NCBI RefSeq assembly: GCF_018968705.1
Contig: NZ_CP076668.1
Location: 5,591,001 to 5,655,000 of the forward strand
Direction: 5' to 3'
From: Pseudomonas lijiangensis
GTDB taxonomy: Bacteria; Pseudomonadota; Gammaproteobacteria; Pseudomonadales; Pseudomonadaceae
Length of the DNA stretch: 64,000 nt
The notes under the pieces: generated by a model
Told to the model about the DNA's origin: nothing
The model's database searches: none
What the model saw: the letters and a program-made list of their open reading frames with translations, nothing else
Shown here: in pieces, positions 38,867 through 48,011 of the stretch
Numbering within the stretch: position 1 is the stretch's first letter
How the letters are laid out: every line of letters starts with the position of its first letter
Program-made: the position numbers and the translations under genes

Positions 38867-39394
38867 GAAAACCACCTTTTGCAAGACGAGCGATACACAC
38901 CGAAACCCCTCGTAAAAAGAAAGCAACGGTGCCGTTCTTTATTCTTGACGCAAAAAGTGCGCCAAAATATTTCAAAAACGACGTCGTGCCTGGAACACAA
39001 GGCTTGCAGCCCCGCAAGCATGGAAGTGAAAGAAAGAATTCGTTCTGTGGCCTGCAGGTTTTGTTACCGAACACCTCACGACTCACTCACATCAATGCAC
39101 CGAAAACACACACCCTGAATCGATTAAGCCCGCATATGGTGCAAGGCAGTGCAAAAGCCCCTTCCAACACCCGGCCAAAGCTGGCAACATCGCGCCTTTT
39201 TCGCGCATTCAGGCTGGCAAACAGGCATCAAACAGACGCATCGCTTGCCTTGCGGCGACAGTCTGCTGCGATGATGCGACACCCATCGCGTAACCCTGCC
39301 CGCCAGACCTGACGCTGTTGGTTGTCCTTCAAGCCCTGTGCTAGCTTGGCGCTCGCCCCGGTCGAAGGGCGCACAAAATATATGAGGTCCCCAC
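38867..39394. other. Intergenic region without a recognised gene
   Basis: 528 bases between the divergent gabP and ABC-transporter genes. It must hold both promoters. I see no conserved RNA, REP unit or convincing open frame. A weak TTGACG...TATTTC pair lies near 38946 on the plus strand. Confidence 0.6.
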
Positions 39395-40168
39395 ATGGCC
39401 GAGGCCACGCCCGCCCTGGAAATCCGCAATCTGCACAAGCGCTACGGAAAGCTGGACGTGCTCAAAGGCATCTCGCTGACCGCTCGTGACGGTGATGTGA
39501 TCTCGATCCTGGGTTCATCCGGTTCAGGCAAGTCCACACTGCTTCGCTGCATCAACCTGCTGGAAAACCCTCATCAGGGTCAGATCCTGGTGGCGGGTGA
39601 AGAACTGAAGCTCAAGGCCGCCAAGAATGGCGAGCTGGTCGCAGCGGACAATAAACAGATCAATCGCATGCGCAGCGAGATCGGTTTTGTGTTCCAGAAC
39701 TTCAATCTGTGGCCGCACATGAGCGTGCTCGACAACATCATCGAAGCTCCGCGCCGGGTGCTGGGCCAGAGCAAGGCCGAAGCCATCGAAGTCGCTGAAG
39801 CGCTGCTGGCCAAGGTCGGCATCGCCGACAAACGCCATGCCTACCCCGCACAGCTTTCCGGTGGCCAGCAGCAACGCGCCGCCATCGCACGCACTCTGGC
39901 CATGCAGCCTAAAGTGATTCTGTTCGATGAGCCGACCTCCGCGCTGGACCCGGAAATGGTCCAGGAAGTGCTCAACGTCATTCGCGCACTGGCCGAAGAA
40001 GGCCGGACTATGCTGCTGGTGACCCACGAAATGAGTTTTGCGCGACAAGTTTCCAGTGAAGTCGTCTTTTTGCATCAGGGACAGGTCGAAGAACAAGGCA
40101 CACCACAGCAAGTATTCGAGAACCCGCTGTCGGTAAGGTGTAAACAATTCATGTCGAGCAATCGCTAA
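39395..40168 (+). CDS. Basic amino acid ABC transporter ATPase (HisP/AotP type)
   Basis: A 257-residue ATPase with Walker A GSSGSGKSTLLRC, Q-loop FQNFNLWPHMS, signature LSGGQQQRAAIARTLA, Walker B VILFDEPTSALDPEM and the H-loop VTHEMSFARQ. Together with the next three genes it forms a histidine/lysine/arginine/ornithine-type importer. The ATPase gene comes first here, 13 bases before the binding protein. Confidence 0.93.
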   Translation: MAEATPALEIRNLHKRYGKLDVLKGISLTARDGDVISILGSSGSGKSTLLRCINLLENPHQGQILVAGEELKLKAAKNGELVAADNKQINRMRSEIGFVFQNFNLWPHMSVLDNIIEAPRRVLGQSKAEAIEVAEALLAKVGIADKRHAYPAQLSGGQQQRAAIARTLAMQPKVILFDEPTSALDPEMVQEVLNVIRALAEEGRTMLLVTHEMSFARQVSSEVVFLHQGQVEEQGTPQQVFENPLSVRCKQFMSSNR

Positions 40169-40181
40169 CGGAGCAACCCCC

Positions 40182-40946
40182 ATGCAGATGTACAAGAAGT
40201 TCCTGCTGGCAGCCGCTGCCACTGTGGCAATCAGCAGCAGTGCTTTTGCTGAAACCCTGAAAATGGGCATCGAAGCCGCTTACCCGCCGTTCAACAACAA
40301 GGACGCCAGCGGGCAGGTCGTCGGTTTCGACTACGAAATCGGCCAGGCCCTGTGCGCCAAGATGAAAGCCGAGTGCTCGGTCGTCACTTCCGACTGGGAC
40401 GGCATCATTCCGGCACTCAACTCCAGAAAGTTCGACTTCCTGATCTCGTCGCTGTCGATCACCGACGAGCGCAAGCAGGCTGTGGATTTCACCGATCCGT
40501 ACTACTCCAACAAGCTGCAGTTCATCGCGCCGAAAGACTCGCAGATCAACACCGAAACCGTCGAAGCCGCCAAGGCATCGCTCAACGGCAAGATCATCGG
40601 TGCCCAGCGCGCCACACTGTCCGGCACCTGGCTTGAAGACAAGCTGGGCGACAGCGTGACCATCAAACTCTACGACACTCAGGAAAACGCCTACCTCGAC
40701 CTGGCTTCCGGTCGTGTCGACGCCCTGCTGGCCGACAAATACGTCAGCTATGAGTGGCTGAAAAGCGACGCCGGCAAGAACTTCGAGTTCAAGGGTGATC
40801 CCGTCGAGCAGAACGACAAGATCGGCATTGCCGTGCGCAAGGGCGACCCGCTGCGCGAAAGGCTCAATGACGCTCTGAAAGAAATCATCGCTGACGGCAC
40901 CTACAAGAAGATCAACGACAAGTACTTCCCGTTCAGCATTCTCTGA
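40182..40946 (+). CDS. Periplasmic basic amino acid-binding protein
   Basis: A 254-residue family-3 binding protein: signal peptide MQMYKKFLLAAAATVAISSS, then KMGIEAAYPPFNNKDASGQV, GFDYEIGQALCAKMKAEC and IPALNSRKFDFLISSLSITD, as in HisJ/ArgT/AotJ. It captures a basic amino acid for the adjoining permeases. The exact ligand is not certain. Confidence 0.92.
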   Translation: MQMYKKFLLAAAATVAISSSAFAETLKMGIEAAYPPFNNKDASGQVVGFDYEIGQALCAKMKAECSVVTSDWDGIIPALNSRKFDFLISSLSITDERKQAVDFTDPYYSNKLQFIAPKDSQINTETVEAAKASLNGKIIGAQRATLSGTWLEDKLGDSVTIKLYDTQENAYLDLASGRVDALLADKYVSYEWLKSDAGKNFEFKGDPVEQNDKIGIAVRKGDPLRERLNDALKEIIADGTYKKINDKYFPFSIL

Positions 40947-41012
40947 TCTGCCTGACGTGGCCGTTACGTCTTTCCTGAAGGCGTGACGGTCCGTCCCTAG
41001 CAAAGCCTGCCC

Positions 41013-41708
41013 ATGAATATTGACCTCCAAGGATTCGGCCCGGCCCTTGCGGCTGGTGCGCTGATGACTGTTCAGCTTGCCCTCTCGGCCCTGTGTCTGG
41101 GGCTGATACTGGGGTTGCTCGGCGCCCTGGCCAAAACCTCGCCTTACAAGCCACTGCAATGGCTGGGCGGTACTTACTCGACGCTGGTGCGCGGTATTCC
41201 TGAATTGCTCTGGGTGTTGCTGATCTACTTCGGCACCGTCAACGGCATGCGCGCCCTGGGCGAAATGCTCGGCATTCCCGACCTTGAGCTCAACGCCTTT
41301 GCTGCGGGCGTCATTGCCCTGGGCCTGTGCTTTGGCGCCTATGCGACCGAAGTCTTTCGCGGTGCCATCCTGGCCATTCCCAAAGGCCATCGCGAAGCCG
41401 GTCTGGCGCTGGGCATGTCGCGTTCGCGCATTCTGTTCAAACTGATCCTGCCGCAGATGTGGCGCATCGCGCTGCCGGGCCTGGGCAACCTGTTCATGAT
41501 CCTGATGAAAGACACCGCGCTGGTTTCGGTCATCGGCCTTGAAGAAATCATGCGGCATTCGCAGATTGCCGTCAGCGTCACCAAGGACGCCTTCGTGTTC
41601 TATCTGGTCGCCGCCTTCATGTACCTGGCCCTGACCATTCTGGCCATGATCGGCATGCACTTTCTGGAAAAACGTGCCGCTCGCGGCTTCGTGAGGAGCG
41701 CGTCATGA
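41013..41708 (+). CDS. ABC permease subunit (HisQ/AotQ type)
   Basis: A 231-residue inner-membrane permease with about five helices and the cytoplasmic EAA loop (GHREAGLALGMSRSRILFKL). It starts MNIDLQGFGPALAAGALMTV. It pairs with the next gene, which it overlaps by four bases. Confidence 0.92.
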   Translation: MNIDLQGFGPALAAGALMTVQLALSALCLGLILGLLGALAKTSPYKPLQWLGGTYSTLVRGIPELLWVLLIYFGTVNGMRALGEMLGIPDLELNAFAAGVIALGLCFGAYATEVFRGAILAIPKGHREAGLALGMSRSRILFKLILPQMWRIALPGLGNLFMILMKDTALVSVIGLEEIMRHSQIAVSVTKDAFVFYLVAAFMYLALTILAMIGMHFLEKRAARGFVRSAS

Positions 41709-42394
41709 ACTGGGAAGTCATCATCAAGTGGCTGCCGAAACTGGCTCAGGGCGCGACCCTGACCCTGGAACTGGTGGCAATTGCGGTTACCGCCGGTCTG
41801 ATCATCGCCATCCCGCTGGGTATCGCCCGCTCGTCGAAACATCTGTACGTACGTGCACTGCCTTACGCCTACATCTTCTTCTTTCGCGGCACACCACTGC
41901 TGGTGCAACTGTTTCTGGTCTATTACGGACTGGCGCAGTTCGAAGCGGTACGCAAAGGGCCACTGTGGCCGTACCTGCGCGACCCGTTCTGGTGTGCCGT
42001 CATCACCATGACCCTGCATACCGCTGCCTACATTGCCGAGATCCTGCGTGGTGCAATCCAGGCCGTTCCGGTGGGAGAGGTAGAGGCTGCGCGGGCGCTG
42101 GGCATGTCCAAGTGGAAAGCGCTGTTCTACATCATCCTGCCTCGCGCAGCCCGCATCGGCCTTCCCGCCTACAGCAACGAAGTGATTCTGATGCTCAAGG
42201 CCAGCGCCCTGGCCAGTACGGTCACGCTGCTGGAACTGACCGGCATGGCGCGCACCATCATTGCCCGCACCTACCTGCCGGTGGAGATTTTCTTCGCGGC
42301 GGGCATGTTCTATCTGGCAATGGCGTATGTGCTGGTACAAGGGTTCAGATTGCTGGAACGGATATTACGCGTAGACGCCAGCCAAGGGCGCTGA
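41705..42394 (+). CDS. ABC permease subunit (HisM/AotM type)
   Basis: A 229-residue permease with the EAA loop GEVEAARALGMSKWKALFYI and the typical FFFRGTPLLVQLFLVYYGL. It is the second half of the heterodimeric channel. Translation is coupled to the preceding gene by an ATGA overlap. Confidence 0.92.
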   Translation: MNWEVIIKWLPKLAQGATLTLELVAIAVTAGLIIAIPLGIARSSKHLYVRALPYAYIFFFRGTPLLVQLFLVYYGLAQFEAVRKGPLWPYLRDPFWCAVITMTLHTAAYIAEILRGAIQAVPVGEVEAARALGMSKWKALFYIILPRAARIGLPAYSNEVILMLKASALASTVTLLELTGMARTIIARTYLPVEIFFAAGMFYLAMAYVLVQGFRLLERILRVDASQGR

Positions 42395-42445
42395 TATGAA
42401 GGGGGCTGGCTTTTACAGAGTCAGCCCTCACACCCGGTCACCATC

Positions 42446-43663
42446 ATGCCTTCTGATACTTGCTTGCAGGATGAACACATTCGCAGCCGCTTTCGGGCGC
42501 TGGACAGTTTTCTGTTCGCGCATCAGGCGCTGTGGCGACCCAAGCCTTTCACGCACCTGCACATGCCGTGGGAGCAACGTTATCCGACACTGGCCCAGTG
42601 GCTGCGACTGCGCACGCTGGATGAGGCCGAAGCTGCGCACAACCACCCCGAACGTCTCGACGCGCCCTACCCCTTCGCACAACTGGCGGATGAAGCCTAT
42701 GAACTTGGGCATCTCTGCGAGCTGCCTGCCTATCCACTCGAACCTGTGGAACCCCGCCAGAGCGTCGATGTGCCGGGGCGCAAATGGCAGCAGATCGAGG
42801 CCTTTGCCAGCCACCTGCAAGCCCGGCAAAGCGCTACTCACTGGCTCGACTGGTGTTCGGGCAAAGGACATCTGGGACGTCGCCTGACACTCAGCGGGCA
42901 GAAACTGACCTGCCTTGAACGCGACCCGGCCCTGATCGAAGCCGGTCGTAAACTCAGCGCCCGGCAACACATCGATGCGGAGCATCTGCAGCAGGATGTC
43001 ATGGCCGATGACACCTGGCGCCACCTCAAGCCCGAACACACCCCCGTCGCCCTGCACGCCTGCGGCGATCTGCATGTGCAATTGATGCAGGTCGCCAGCC
43101 AGACAGGCTGCATACAAATGGCCATTGCCCCGTGCTGTTACAACCGTACGCGGTTCGACGAGTATCAGGCACTTTCCAGCGAAGGCCGCAGCTCCGCCTT
43201 GAAGCTGTCCCGGGACGAACTGGGCCTGCCAATGAGCGAAACCGTCACGGCGGGCGCTCGGGTGCGCCGTCAACGCGACACCTCAATGGCTCGCCGCCTG
43301 GGGTTTGACCTGCTGCAACGCCAGTTGCGGGGCGTCGATGAATACCTGCCCACACCTTCATTGCCCGTGAGTTGGCTGGAAAAACCCTACAGCGACTACT
43401 GCCGCGAGCTGGCAGAGATGAAAGACCTGCCAGCACCCGGCCAGCAGGACTGGGCTGAACTAGAGGCCGCTGGCTGGCAACGACTGGCCGAAGTTCGAAA
43501 CCTGGAGCTGGTGCGCAACCTGTTCCGTCGACCTCTGGAATTATGGCTGGTCCTGGATAGAGCCATGTACGTTCAGGAACACGGCTACAACGTCAGCGTC
43601 GGGACCTTCTGCGACAGCCAGCTCACCCCTCGCAACCTGCTGGTGCTGGCACAAAAACAATGA
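42446..43663 (+). CDS. SAM-dependent methyltransferase
   Basis: A 405-residue protein with a Rossmann methyltransferase core in the middle: motif I WLDWCSGKGHLGRRLTL at about residue 135, then TCLERDPALIEAGRKL and VALHACGDLHVQLM. Flanking N- and C-terminal parts are not recognised. The substrate is unknown. It follows the ABC genes by 51 bases and may be cotranscribed. Confidence 0.8.
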   Translation: MPSDTCLQDEHIRSRFRALDSFLFAHQALWRPKPFTHLHMPWEQRYPTLAQWLRLRTLDEAEAAHNHPERLDAPYPFAQLADEAYELGHLCELPAYPLEPVEPRQSVDVPGRKWQQIEAFASHLQARQSATHWLDWCSGKGHLGRRLTLSGQKLTCLERDPALIEAGRKLSARQHIDAEHLQQDVMADDTWRHLKPEHTPVALHACGDLHVQLMQVASQTGCIQMAIAPCCYNRTRFDEYQALSSEGRSSALKLSRDELGLPMSETVTAGARVRRQRDTSMARRLGFDLLQRQLRGVDEYLPTPSLPVSWLEKPYSDYCRELAEMKDLPAPGQQDWAELEAAGWQRLAEVRNLELVRNLFRRPLELWLVLDRAMYVQEHGYNVSVGTFCDSQLTPRNLLVLAQKQ

Positions 43664-43995
43664 CCCAAATCAACGGAACATCCTGTGGATAACTCTGTTG
43701 ATGAAAATTCAGACGAACGTTTTAAAACCTTAGCGCGCCAGTTACTGAAGCGCCTTGTTTTTTCCTGACACCCAGGTCAGAAGCCTTGAAAAACGGCGCT
43801 TCACGGCAAAATGCAAACAACCGCACGGATCGGCGCAAAAATCGTTCTGATTCTGAACGGGTTGTGCATAAAGGATCTGGGGCGGGGTGTTTTCAAAAGC
43901 TGTGACCTTCGCGAGCAAGCTCCCTCCCACGGTGTGGGCTAACCTCGAAAACTGGATGCAGGCCACAGTGAAGCTTGCTCACGAAAGATAGTGCA
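43664..43995. other. Intergenic region with one REP unit
   Basis: The 332 bases contain a REP-type unit at about 43909-43931 (TTCGCGAGCAAGCTCCCTCC), the complement of those at 3.58 and 4.1 kb. I see no gene in the rest. Confidence 0.6.
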
Positions 43996-44319
43996 TCAAC
44001 TCGCTTCCACACACTCCAGTGATCGCTCCACCATCACCTTGGCCATTTCCGCCATATGCATGGCGGCAAAAGCCAGGTCGCGCTGCGAACCATTCAGATC
44101 ATCTCCCAGCTCATAAACCGTTGCCGATGCACATCGCAGAAAATCCATCGCATGCAGCAGCGTCGCCTCAAGGCTCATGAAATCAAAACCTTTGTCATCT
44201 CCTTTTGGCGGACGACTTGTCGGCAGATAACAGGCCAAGGCACGCTTGACGACTGACTGATCGAAAACCGGTGCAGTGGATGCATCATTGAGGGGTGGAT
44301 CAGGGGTAATTTTGACCAT
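43996..44319 (-). CDS. DUF3077 family protein
   Basis: A 107-residue member of the family. Conserved core is LLHAMDFLRCASATVYELGD and QRDLAFAAMHMAEMAKVMVE near the C-terminus; the first 45 residues are extra compared with the copy at 3032. The start at 44319 (MVKITPDPPL) follows GGAGAGCTAA, which is the target of the c4 loop of module 3. Function unknown. Confidence 0.8.
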   Translation of the reverse strand: MVKITPDPPLNDASTAPVFDQSVVKRALACYLPTSRPPKGDDKGFDFMSLEATLLHAMDFLRCASATVYELGDDLNGSQRDLAFAAMHMAEMAKVMVERSLECVEAS

Positions 44320-44368
44320 GCGTTTAGCTCTCCATATGGAGCTGCCAACAGATCGCTACTAAACGAAA

Positions 44369-44447
44369 GGGTGGCAGCTGTACGCGAGTTAGTAGACCGG
44401 TGAGCTAAGAACCGGCGCACCCGGAGGTGCCAAGCGCACAGCCGCCA
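44369..44447 (-). ncRNA. c4-type antisense RNA, module 3
   Basis: GGCGGCTGTGCGC pairs with GCGTACAGCTGCC; the inner hairpin is GGCACCTCCGGGTGC. The loop word TTAGCTC (44402-44408) is complementary to GAGCTAA at the SD of the DUF3077 gene (44324-44330). CTACTAA (44389-44395) is complementary to TTAGTAG in the leader (44356-44362). The 10-base word GCTACTAAAC is repeated upstream of the RNA at 44507-44516. Confidence 0.88.
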
Positions 44448-44513
44448 TAACAGGCAGGCATGAGACGCCTGACAGAGTGCGGTTGTGTTACGCCTTAACT
44501 CATTGGGCTACTA

Positions 44514-44540
44514 AACCCGATCACTGATAAGCAGCGACCG
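44514..44540 (-). promoter_or_regulatory. Conserved upstream element of c4 modules
   Basis: On the minus strand TCGCTGCTTATCAGTGATC leads into GGGTTTAGTAGC. The same imperfect inverted repeat followed by CGGGT(T) and the module-specific b-word stands upstream of the RNAs at about 3431, 3951, 52741 and 59950. It may be part of the promoter or of the transcript start. Confidence 0.5.
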
Positions 44541-44673
44541 ACGCAGACTAGAAGCACAAATTGAGAGACGCAAGCGGGCCGGGATTCTCTCGGAAAAGTC
44601 TGTCAAAAGAAAGGGAGCAGACCTGCAAGCTCAGGCCAAAAACATTGCAAAGCATCACAAGGCGGGGTGATTA

Positions 44674-44753
44674 AGGGAGGCAACTGTACGAAGGTTAGTC
44701 GACCGACGAGCTAAGAATCGGCGCCCCCGAAAGTGCCCTGCGCACAGCCACCA
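44674..44753 (-). ncRNA. c4-type antisense RNA, module 4 (no gene of its own)
   Basis: GGTGGCTGTGCGC pairs with CGTACAGTTGCC; the inner arm is GGCACTTTCGGGGGCGCC. No leader or DUF3077 frame follows; instead the upstream region of module 3 begins. It lies 22 bases after the stop of the gene at 44776-45105, so it could be made from that gene's 3' untranslated region. Its loop still carries TTAGCTC, complementary to the module 3 SD word. Confidence 0.75.
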
Positions 44754-44775
44754 TCAAGAAATGGGCTGCGAGAAT

Positions 44776-45105
44776 TTACCTGCGCGCCAACTCATGTTTG
44801 ACGCATTGTTCGTAGTAGGTCTGCTTGATCGCGGCTGGTTTGAGGCGTGACGAGCTTTTGTAGGTCTGCTCCGTAATGCCCATGGCGGTCATGCGCATCC
44901 AGGGTTGGGGAAACTTGCGGGCCTGCAGTTTGTTGCGTGCGCCGTAGAGGGAAATCCCGGCAAGCTTCGACTCCTGAGCCCCCGCGGCGATGCCCGAACC
45001 CCATGTGCATATAGAGCGAGTGCTCTTGGTCAACTCCTTGGCCTGAACCCCGACCGAGACGCCGGCCAGGACAAACACCGCAACGGTCAATGCAAAACTT
45101 CGCAT
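44776..45105 (-). CDS. Hypothetical exported protein
   Basis: A 109-residue protein with a signal peptide after the start at 45105 (MRSFALTVAVFVLAGVSVGV, cleavage probably after VQA). The mature part has two Cys (ICTWGSG and EQCVKHEL) that could form a disulfide. No domain is recognised. It lies directly upstream of the orphan c4 element. Confidence 0.7.
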   Translation of the reverse strand: MRSFALTVAVFVLAGVSVGVQAKELTKSTRSICTWGSGIAAGAQESKLAGISLYGARNKLQARKFPQPWMRMTAMGITEQTYKSSSRLKPAAIKQTYYEQCVKHELARR

Positions 45106-45207
45106 AGCGCCAGCACCCAAGCTTCTGAAAGGAAGGCGAGTTTGCCAACGAAAAAGAAATCAAAGGGCCAGCTATGTGCTTCTTTTCATGGGTGTTTTTG
45201 AGGTGTT

Positions 45208-45262
45208 TCGCTGGTTCGCGAATGAATTCGCTCCCACACAAGCGAATTCATTCGCGAAAGCC
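45208..45262. repeat. REP pair
   Basis: Two facing units, GTTCGCGAATGAATTCGCTC and GCGAATTCATTCGCGAAAGC, fill the gap between the exported unknown and the dehydratase gene; the latter ends inside the repeat border. Confidence 0.8.
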
Positions 45263-46537
45263 TCAAAACCTTGGCTTGACGGTCTTCCAGTCCGGTTTGT
45301 AACGCTGCATCTGTTTCACGTCATCGCGCTGGCGGATGCCGCAGCTCAGGTATTGGTCGTGCAGTTTGCCCAACTGGTCGTAATCCAGCTCCAGCCCAAG
45401 GCCCGGAGCGCGGGTGATTTTTACGCAGCCGTCGACGATGGGCAGCTTGCCGCCTTTTATCACTTCTTCATCCGGTTCCTGCCAGGGGTAATGGGTGTCG
45501 CAGGCGTAATCCAGATTGGGGACCGAAGCGGCGACATGGGCCATGGCCATCAGGCTGATGCCCAGGTGTGAGTTGGAATGCATGGACACGCCAAGGCCAA
45601 AGGTCTGGCACATTTTCGACAGCGCCTGAGTATCACGCAGGCCGCCCCAGTAATGGTGGTCGGCAAGAACGATCTGCACGCTGTTCAGCGCAACGCTACG
45701 GCGGAACTCATCGAAATCTGTGACCACCATATTGGTCGCCAGCGGCAGTCCGGTGCGTTTGTGCAGCTCGGACATGCCTTCCAGCGTCGGCGTCGGATCT
45801 TCGTAATATTGCAGGTCATCGCCCAGCAATTCGGCCATGCGGATGGAAGTTTCCAGCGACCAGTTGGCATTGGGGTCGATGCGCAGCGGGTAACCGGGGA
45901 ATGCCTTTTTCAGCGCCTTGATGCAGGCAACCTCATGCTCGGGCTCCAGCGCGCCGGCCTTGAGCTTGATGCTCTTGAAACCATAGGCCTCGATCATGCG
46001 CCGGGCCTGGGCCACGATCTGCTCTTCGTTGAGGGCTTCGCCCCAGTTGTCCGGCTTGTAAGGCGAGTCGATATGCTGCCCGTACTTGAAGAACAGATAC
46101 GCACTGAACGGCACCTCATCACGAATCGCGCCACCCAGCAGGTCCACCAGCGGTACGTTCAGGTAATGGGCCTGAAGGTCCAGAAACGCGACTTCAAAAG
46201 CCGAGTAAGCGTTGCTCACCGCCTTGCTGGCATGGGAACCGGGCGCCAGTTCCGCACCGGCCAGGCTGTCGGTCTTGTTGGCTGCCACAGTCGCCTGCAC
46301 GATGGCCCGCAACTGGTTGAGGTTGAACGGGTCAAGGCCGATCAGTTGATCCTTAACACGCTCCTGAATCGCCAGCGCCGTTGCGTCGCCATAGCTCTCG
46401 CCCAGGCCGATGTAGCCGTTGTCGCTCTCGATCTCGATGATCGAGCGCAGCGCGAAGGGTTCGTGAATGCCACTGGCATTGAGCAGCGGCGGATCGCGAA
46501 AGGCGATGGGGGTCACGGTCACTCTTTTGATTTTCAA
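45263..46537 (-). CDS. Glucarate dehydratase-like enolase-superfamily enzyme
   Basis: A 424-residue enolase-superfamily acid-sugar dehydratase. Visible sites are the Lys pair in SIKLKAG, metal ligands in RIDPNANW and YEDPTP, ATNMVVTDF, and the His in SMHSNSHLGIS. It is closest to the glucarate dehydratase subgroup, forming 5-keto-4-deoxyglucarate. The start is TTG at 46537 with GGGAGC upstream. It is encoded just downstream of a matching MFS transporter, so together they take up and degrade an aldarate. Confidence 0.86.
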   Translation of the reverse strand: MKIKRVTVTPIAFRDPPLLNASGIHEPFALRSIIEIESDNGYIGLGESYGDATALAIQERVKDQLIGLDPFNLNQLRAIVQATVAANKTDSLAGAELAPGSHASKAVSNAYSAFEVAFLDLQAHYLNVPLVDLLGGAIRDEVPFSAYLFFKYGQHIDSPYKPDNWGEALNEEQIVAQARRMIEAYGFKSIKLKAGALEPEHEVACIKALKKAFPGYPLRIDPNANWSLETSIRMAELLGDDLQYYEDPTPTLEGMSELHKRTGLPLATNMVVTDFDEFRRSVALNSVQIVLADHHYWGGLRDTQALSKMCQTFGLGVSMHSNSHLGISLMAMAHVAASVPNLDYACDTHYPWQEPDEEVIKGGKLPIVDGCVKITRAPGLGLELDYDQLGKLHDQYLSCGIRQRDDVKQMQRYKPDWKTVKPRF

Positions 46538-46558
46538 GGTAATGCTCCCGATCAGATA

Positions 46559-47923
46559 TCAATGTGTTGCAGCGCGACCAGGCACTGCCGCTTCGACAGG
46601 CTTGCCCCGTCGATTGGCAGGCGTTGTGCGGGCAAAGAAGATCACCACGGCAGCCAGCAGCGAGGTTGCCGCCAAGCCATACAGACCGCCCTCGATGGAG
46701 CCTGTGGTCTGCTCCAGAATCCCGAAGGTCGTAGGCGCGACGAAACCGCCCAGGTTGCCGATGGAGTTGATCAGCGCGATCACCGCTGCGGCGATGCGAG
46801 CGTCCAGATAGCTTTGCGGGATCGGCCAGAACAGCGCAGATGCAGCCTTGAAGCCGATGGCGGCAAAACAGATGGCCACGAAAGCGAAGACCGGGCCGCC
46901 GGTGGTCGACATGAACATGCCGAACGAAGCGATGACCAGCGTCAGCGCAACCCAGGCCTGCTGAAATTTCCATTTGCTGGCCATGGCCGCAAAGCCATAC
47001 ATCGCCACGATGGAAATGATCCAGGGCACCGAGTTGAACAGGCCGACCTGGAAGTCACCCAGATTGCCCATTTTCTTGATCATGCTGGGCAGCCAGAAGG
47101 TCGCGCCGTAGATGGTCAGGGCGATGGAGAAGTAGATGAAGCAGAACAGCGCAATCTGCCGGTCGGCCAGCAGCCTGAGCATCGAAGGCCTGGCGACCTG
47201 CACGGCCTCACGCTCGCGTTGCTCCTGGGCAATGGCTGCAATCAGGACGCTTTTCTCTTCCTCACTCAACCATTTCGCTTCGCTCGGATGGGACTGCAAC
47301 CAGAACCAGACGAACCCGCAGAGCAACACGGAGGCAAAGCCTTCGATCAGAAACATCCACTGCCAGCCATGCAGGCCAAGCCCCGTGATATGCAGCAGTG
47401 CTCCGGAAACCGGCCCGGAGATCACCGAAGCGATGGCTGAACCACTGAGGAAAACCGCCATGGTCTTGCCGAGTTCGGAAGACGGCAGCCATTGGGTGAA
47501 GTAGTAAATGATGCCAGGGAAAAAGCCGGCTTCGGCCGCGCCAAGGATGAAGCGCAGTACATAGAAACTGGTCTCCCCGCGCACGAACGCCATGGCCATG
47601 GCTGCCGCACCCCATGTGAACATGATGCGCGTCAGCCAGACGCGAGCGCCGTAGCGTTGCAGCAACATGTTGGATGGCACTTCGAACAGCGCGTAGCCGA
47701 CAAAGAACAACCCGGCACCCAGCCCATAGGCCGCGGCACCAATGCCCAGGTCGGTTTCCAGGTGGCTGCGCACGAAGCCGATGTTCACGCGGTCGATGTA
47801 GTTGACGATGAACATCACCACGAACAGCGGCAGCACATGACGCTTCACTTTGGCCGCTGCCCGGGCAAGCACGGCAGGGTCGGAGGGACTCTGGAGATTC
47901 TTCAAGATGCGACTCCCGTTCAT
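46559..47923 (-). CDS. MFS transporter, anion:cation symporter family (GudP-like)
   Basis: A 454-residue transporter with 12 predicted helices. The family signature FIVNYIDRVNIGFVRSHLE and GAAEAGFFPGIIYYFTQWLP mark the ACS family that imports hexuronates and aldarates. The start at 47923 (MNGSRILKNLQ) is within 90 bases of the divergent LysR gene. The following dehydratase gene points to glucarate/galactarate as the likely substrate. Confidence 0.88.
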   Translation of the reverse strand: MNGSRILKNLQSPSDPAVLARAAAKVKRHVLPLFVVMFIVNYIDRVNIGFVRSHLETDLGIGAAAYGLGAGLFFVGYALFEVPSNMLLQRYGARVWLTRIMFTWGAAAMAMAFVRGETSFYVLRFILGAAEAGFFPGIIYYFTQWLPSSELGKTMAVFLSGSAIASVISGPVSGALLHITGLGLHGWQWMFLIEGFASVLLCGFVWFWLQSHPSEAKWLSEEEKSVLIAAIAQEQREREAVQVARPSMLRLLADRQIALFCFIYFSIALTIYGATFWLPSMIKKMGNLGDFQVGLFNSVPWIISIVAMYGFAAMASKWKFQQAWVALTLVIASFGMFMSTTGGPVFAFVAICFAAIGFKAASALFWPIPQSYLDARIAAAVIALINSIGNLGGFVAPTTFGILEQTTGSIEGGLYGLAATSLLAAVVIFFARTTPANRRGKPVEAAVPGRAATH

Positions 47924-47969
47924 TGTTTTTGTAGGGACGAGCCGATCATGGACGCGGTGATTGTTCCCG

Positions 47970-48008
47970 TCTAATCTAACTTGGCATTCCATTGATACCC
48001 GGATTAGA
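47970..48008. promoter_or_regulatory. Candidate LysR operator between divergent genes
   Basis: TCTAATC (47970-47976) and GATTAGA (48002-48008) are inverted repeats across 25 bases in the short region shared by the MFS and LysR genes. The right half adjoins the regulator start. Confidence 0.45.
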
Positions 48009-48011
48009 TCA

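Noticed and set aside
45578..47440. 620-codon open frame opposite the dehydratase and MFS genes
   Set aside because: It spans two genuine genes on the other strand and has shadow-like composition.
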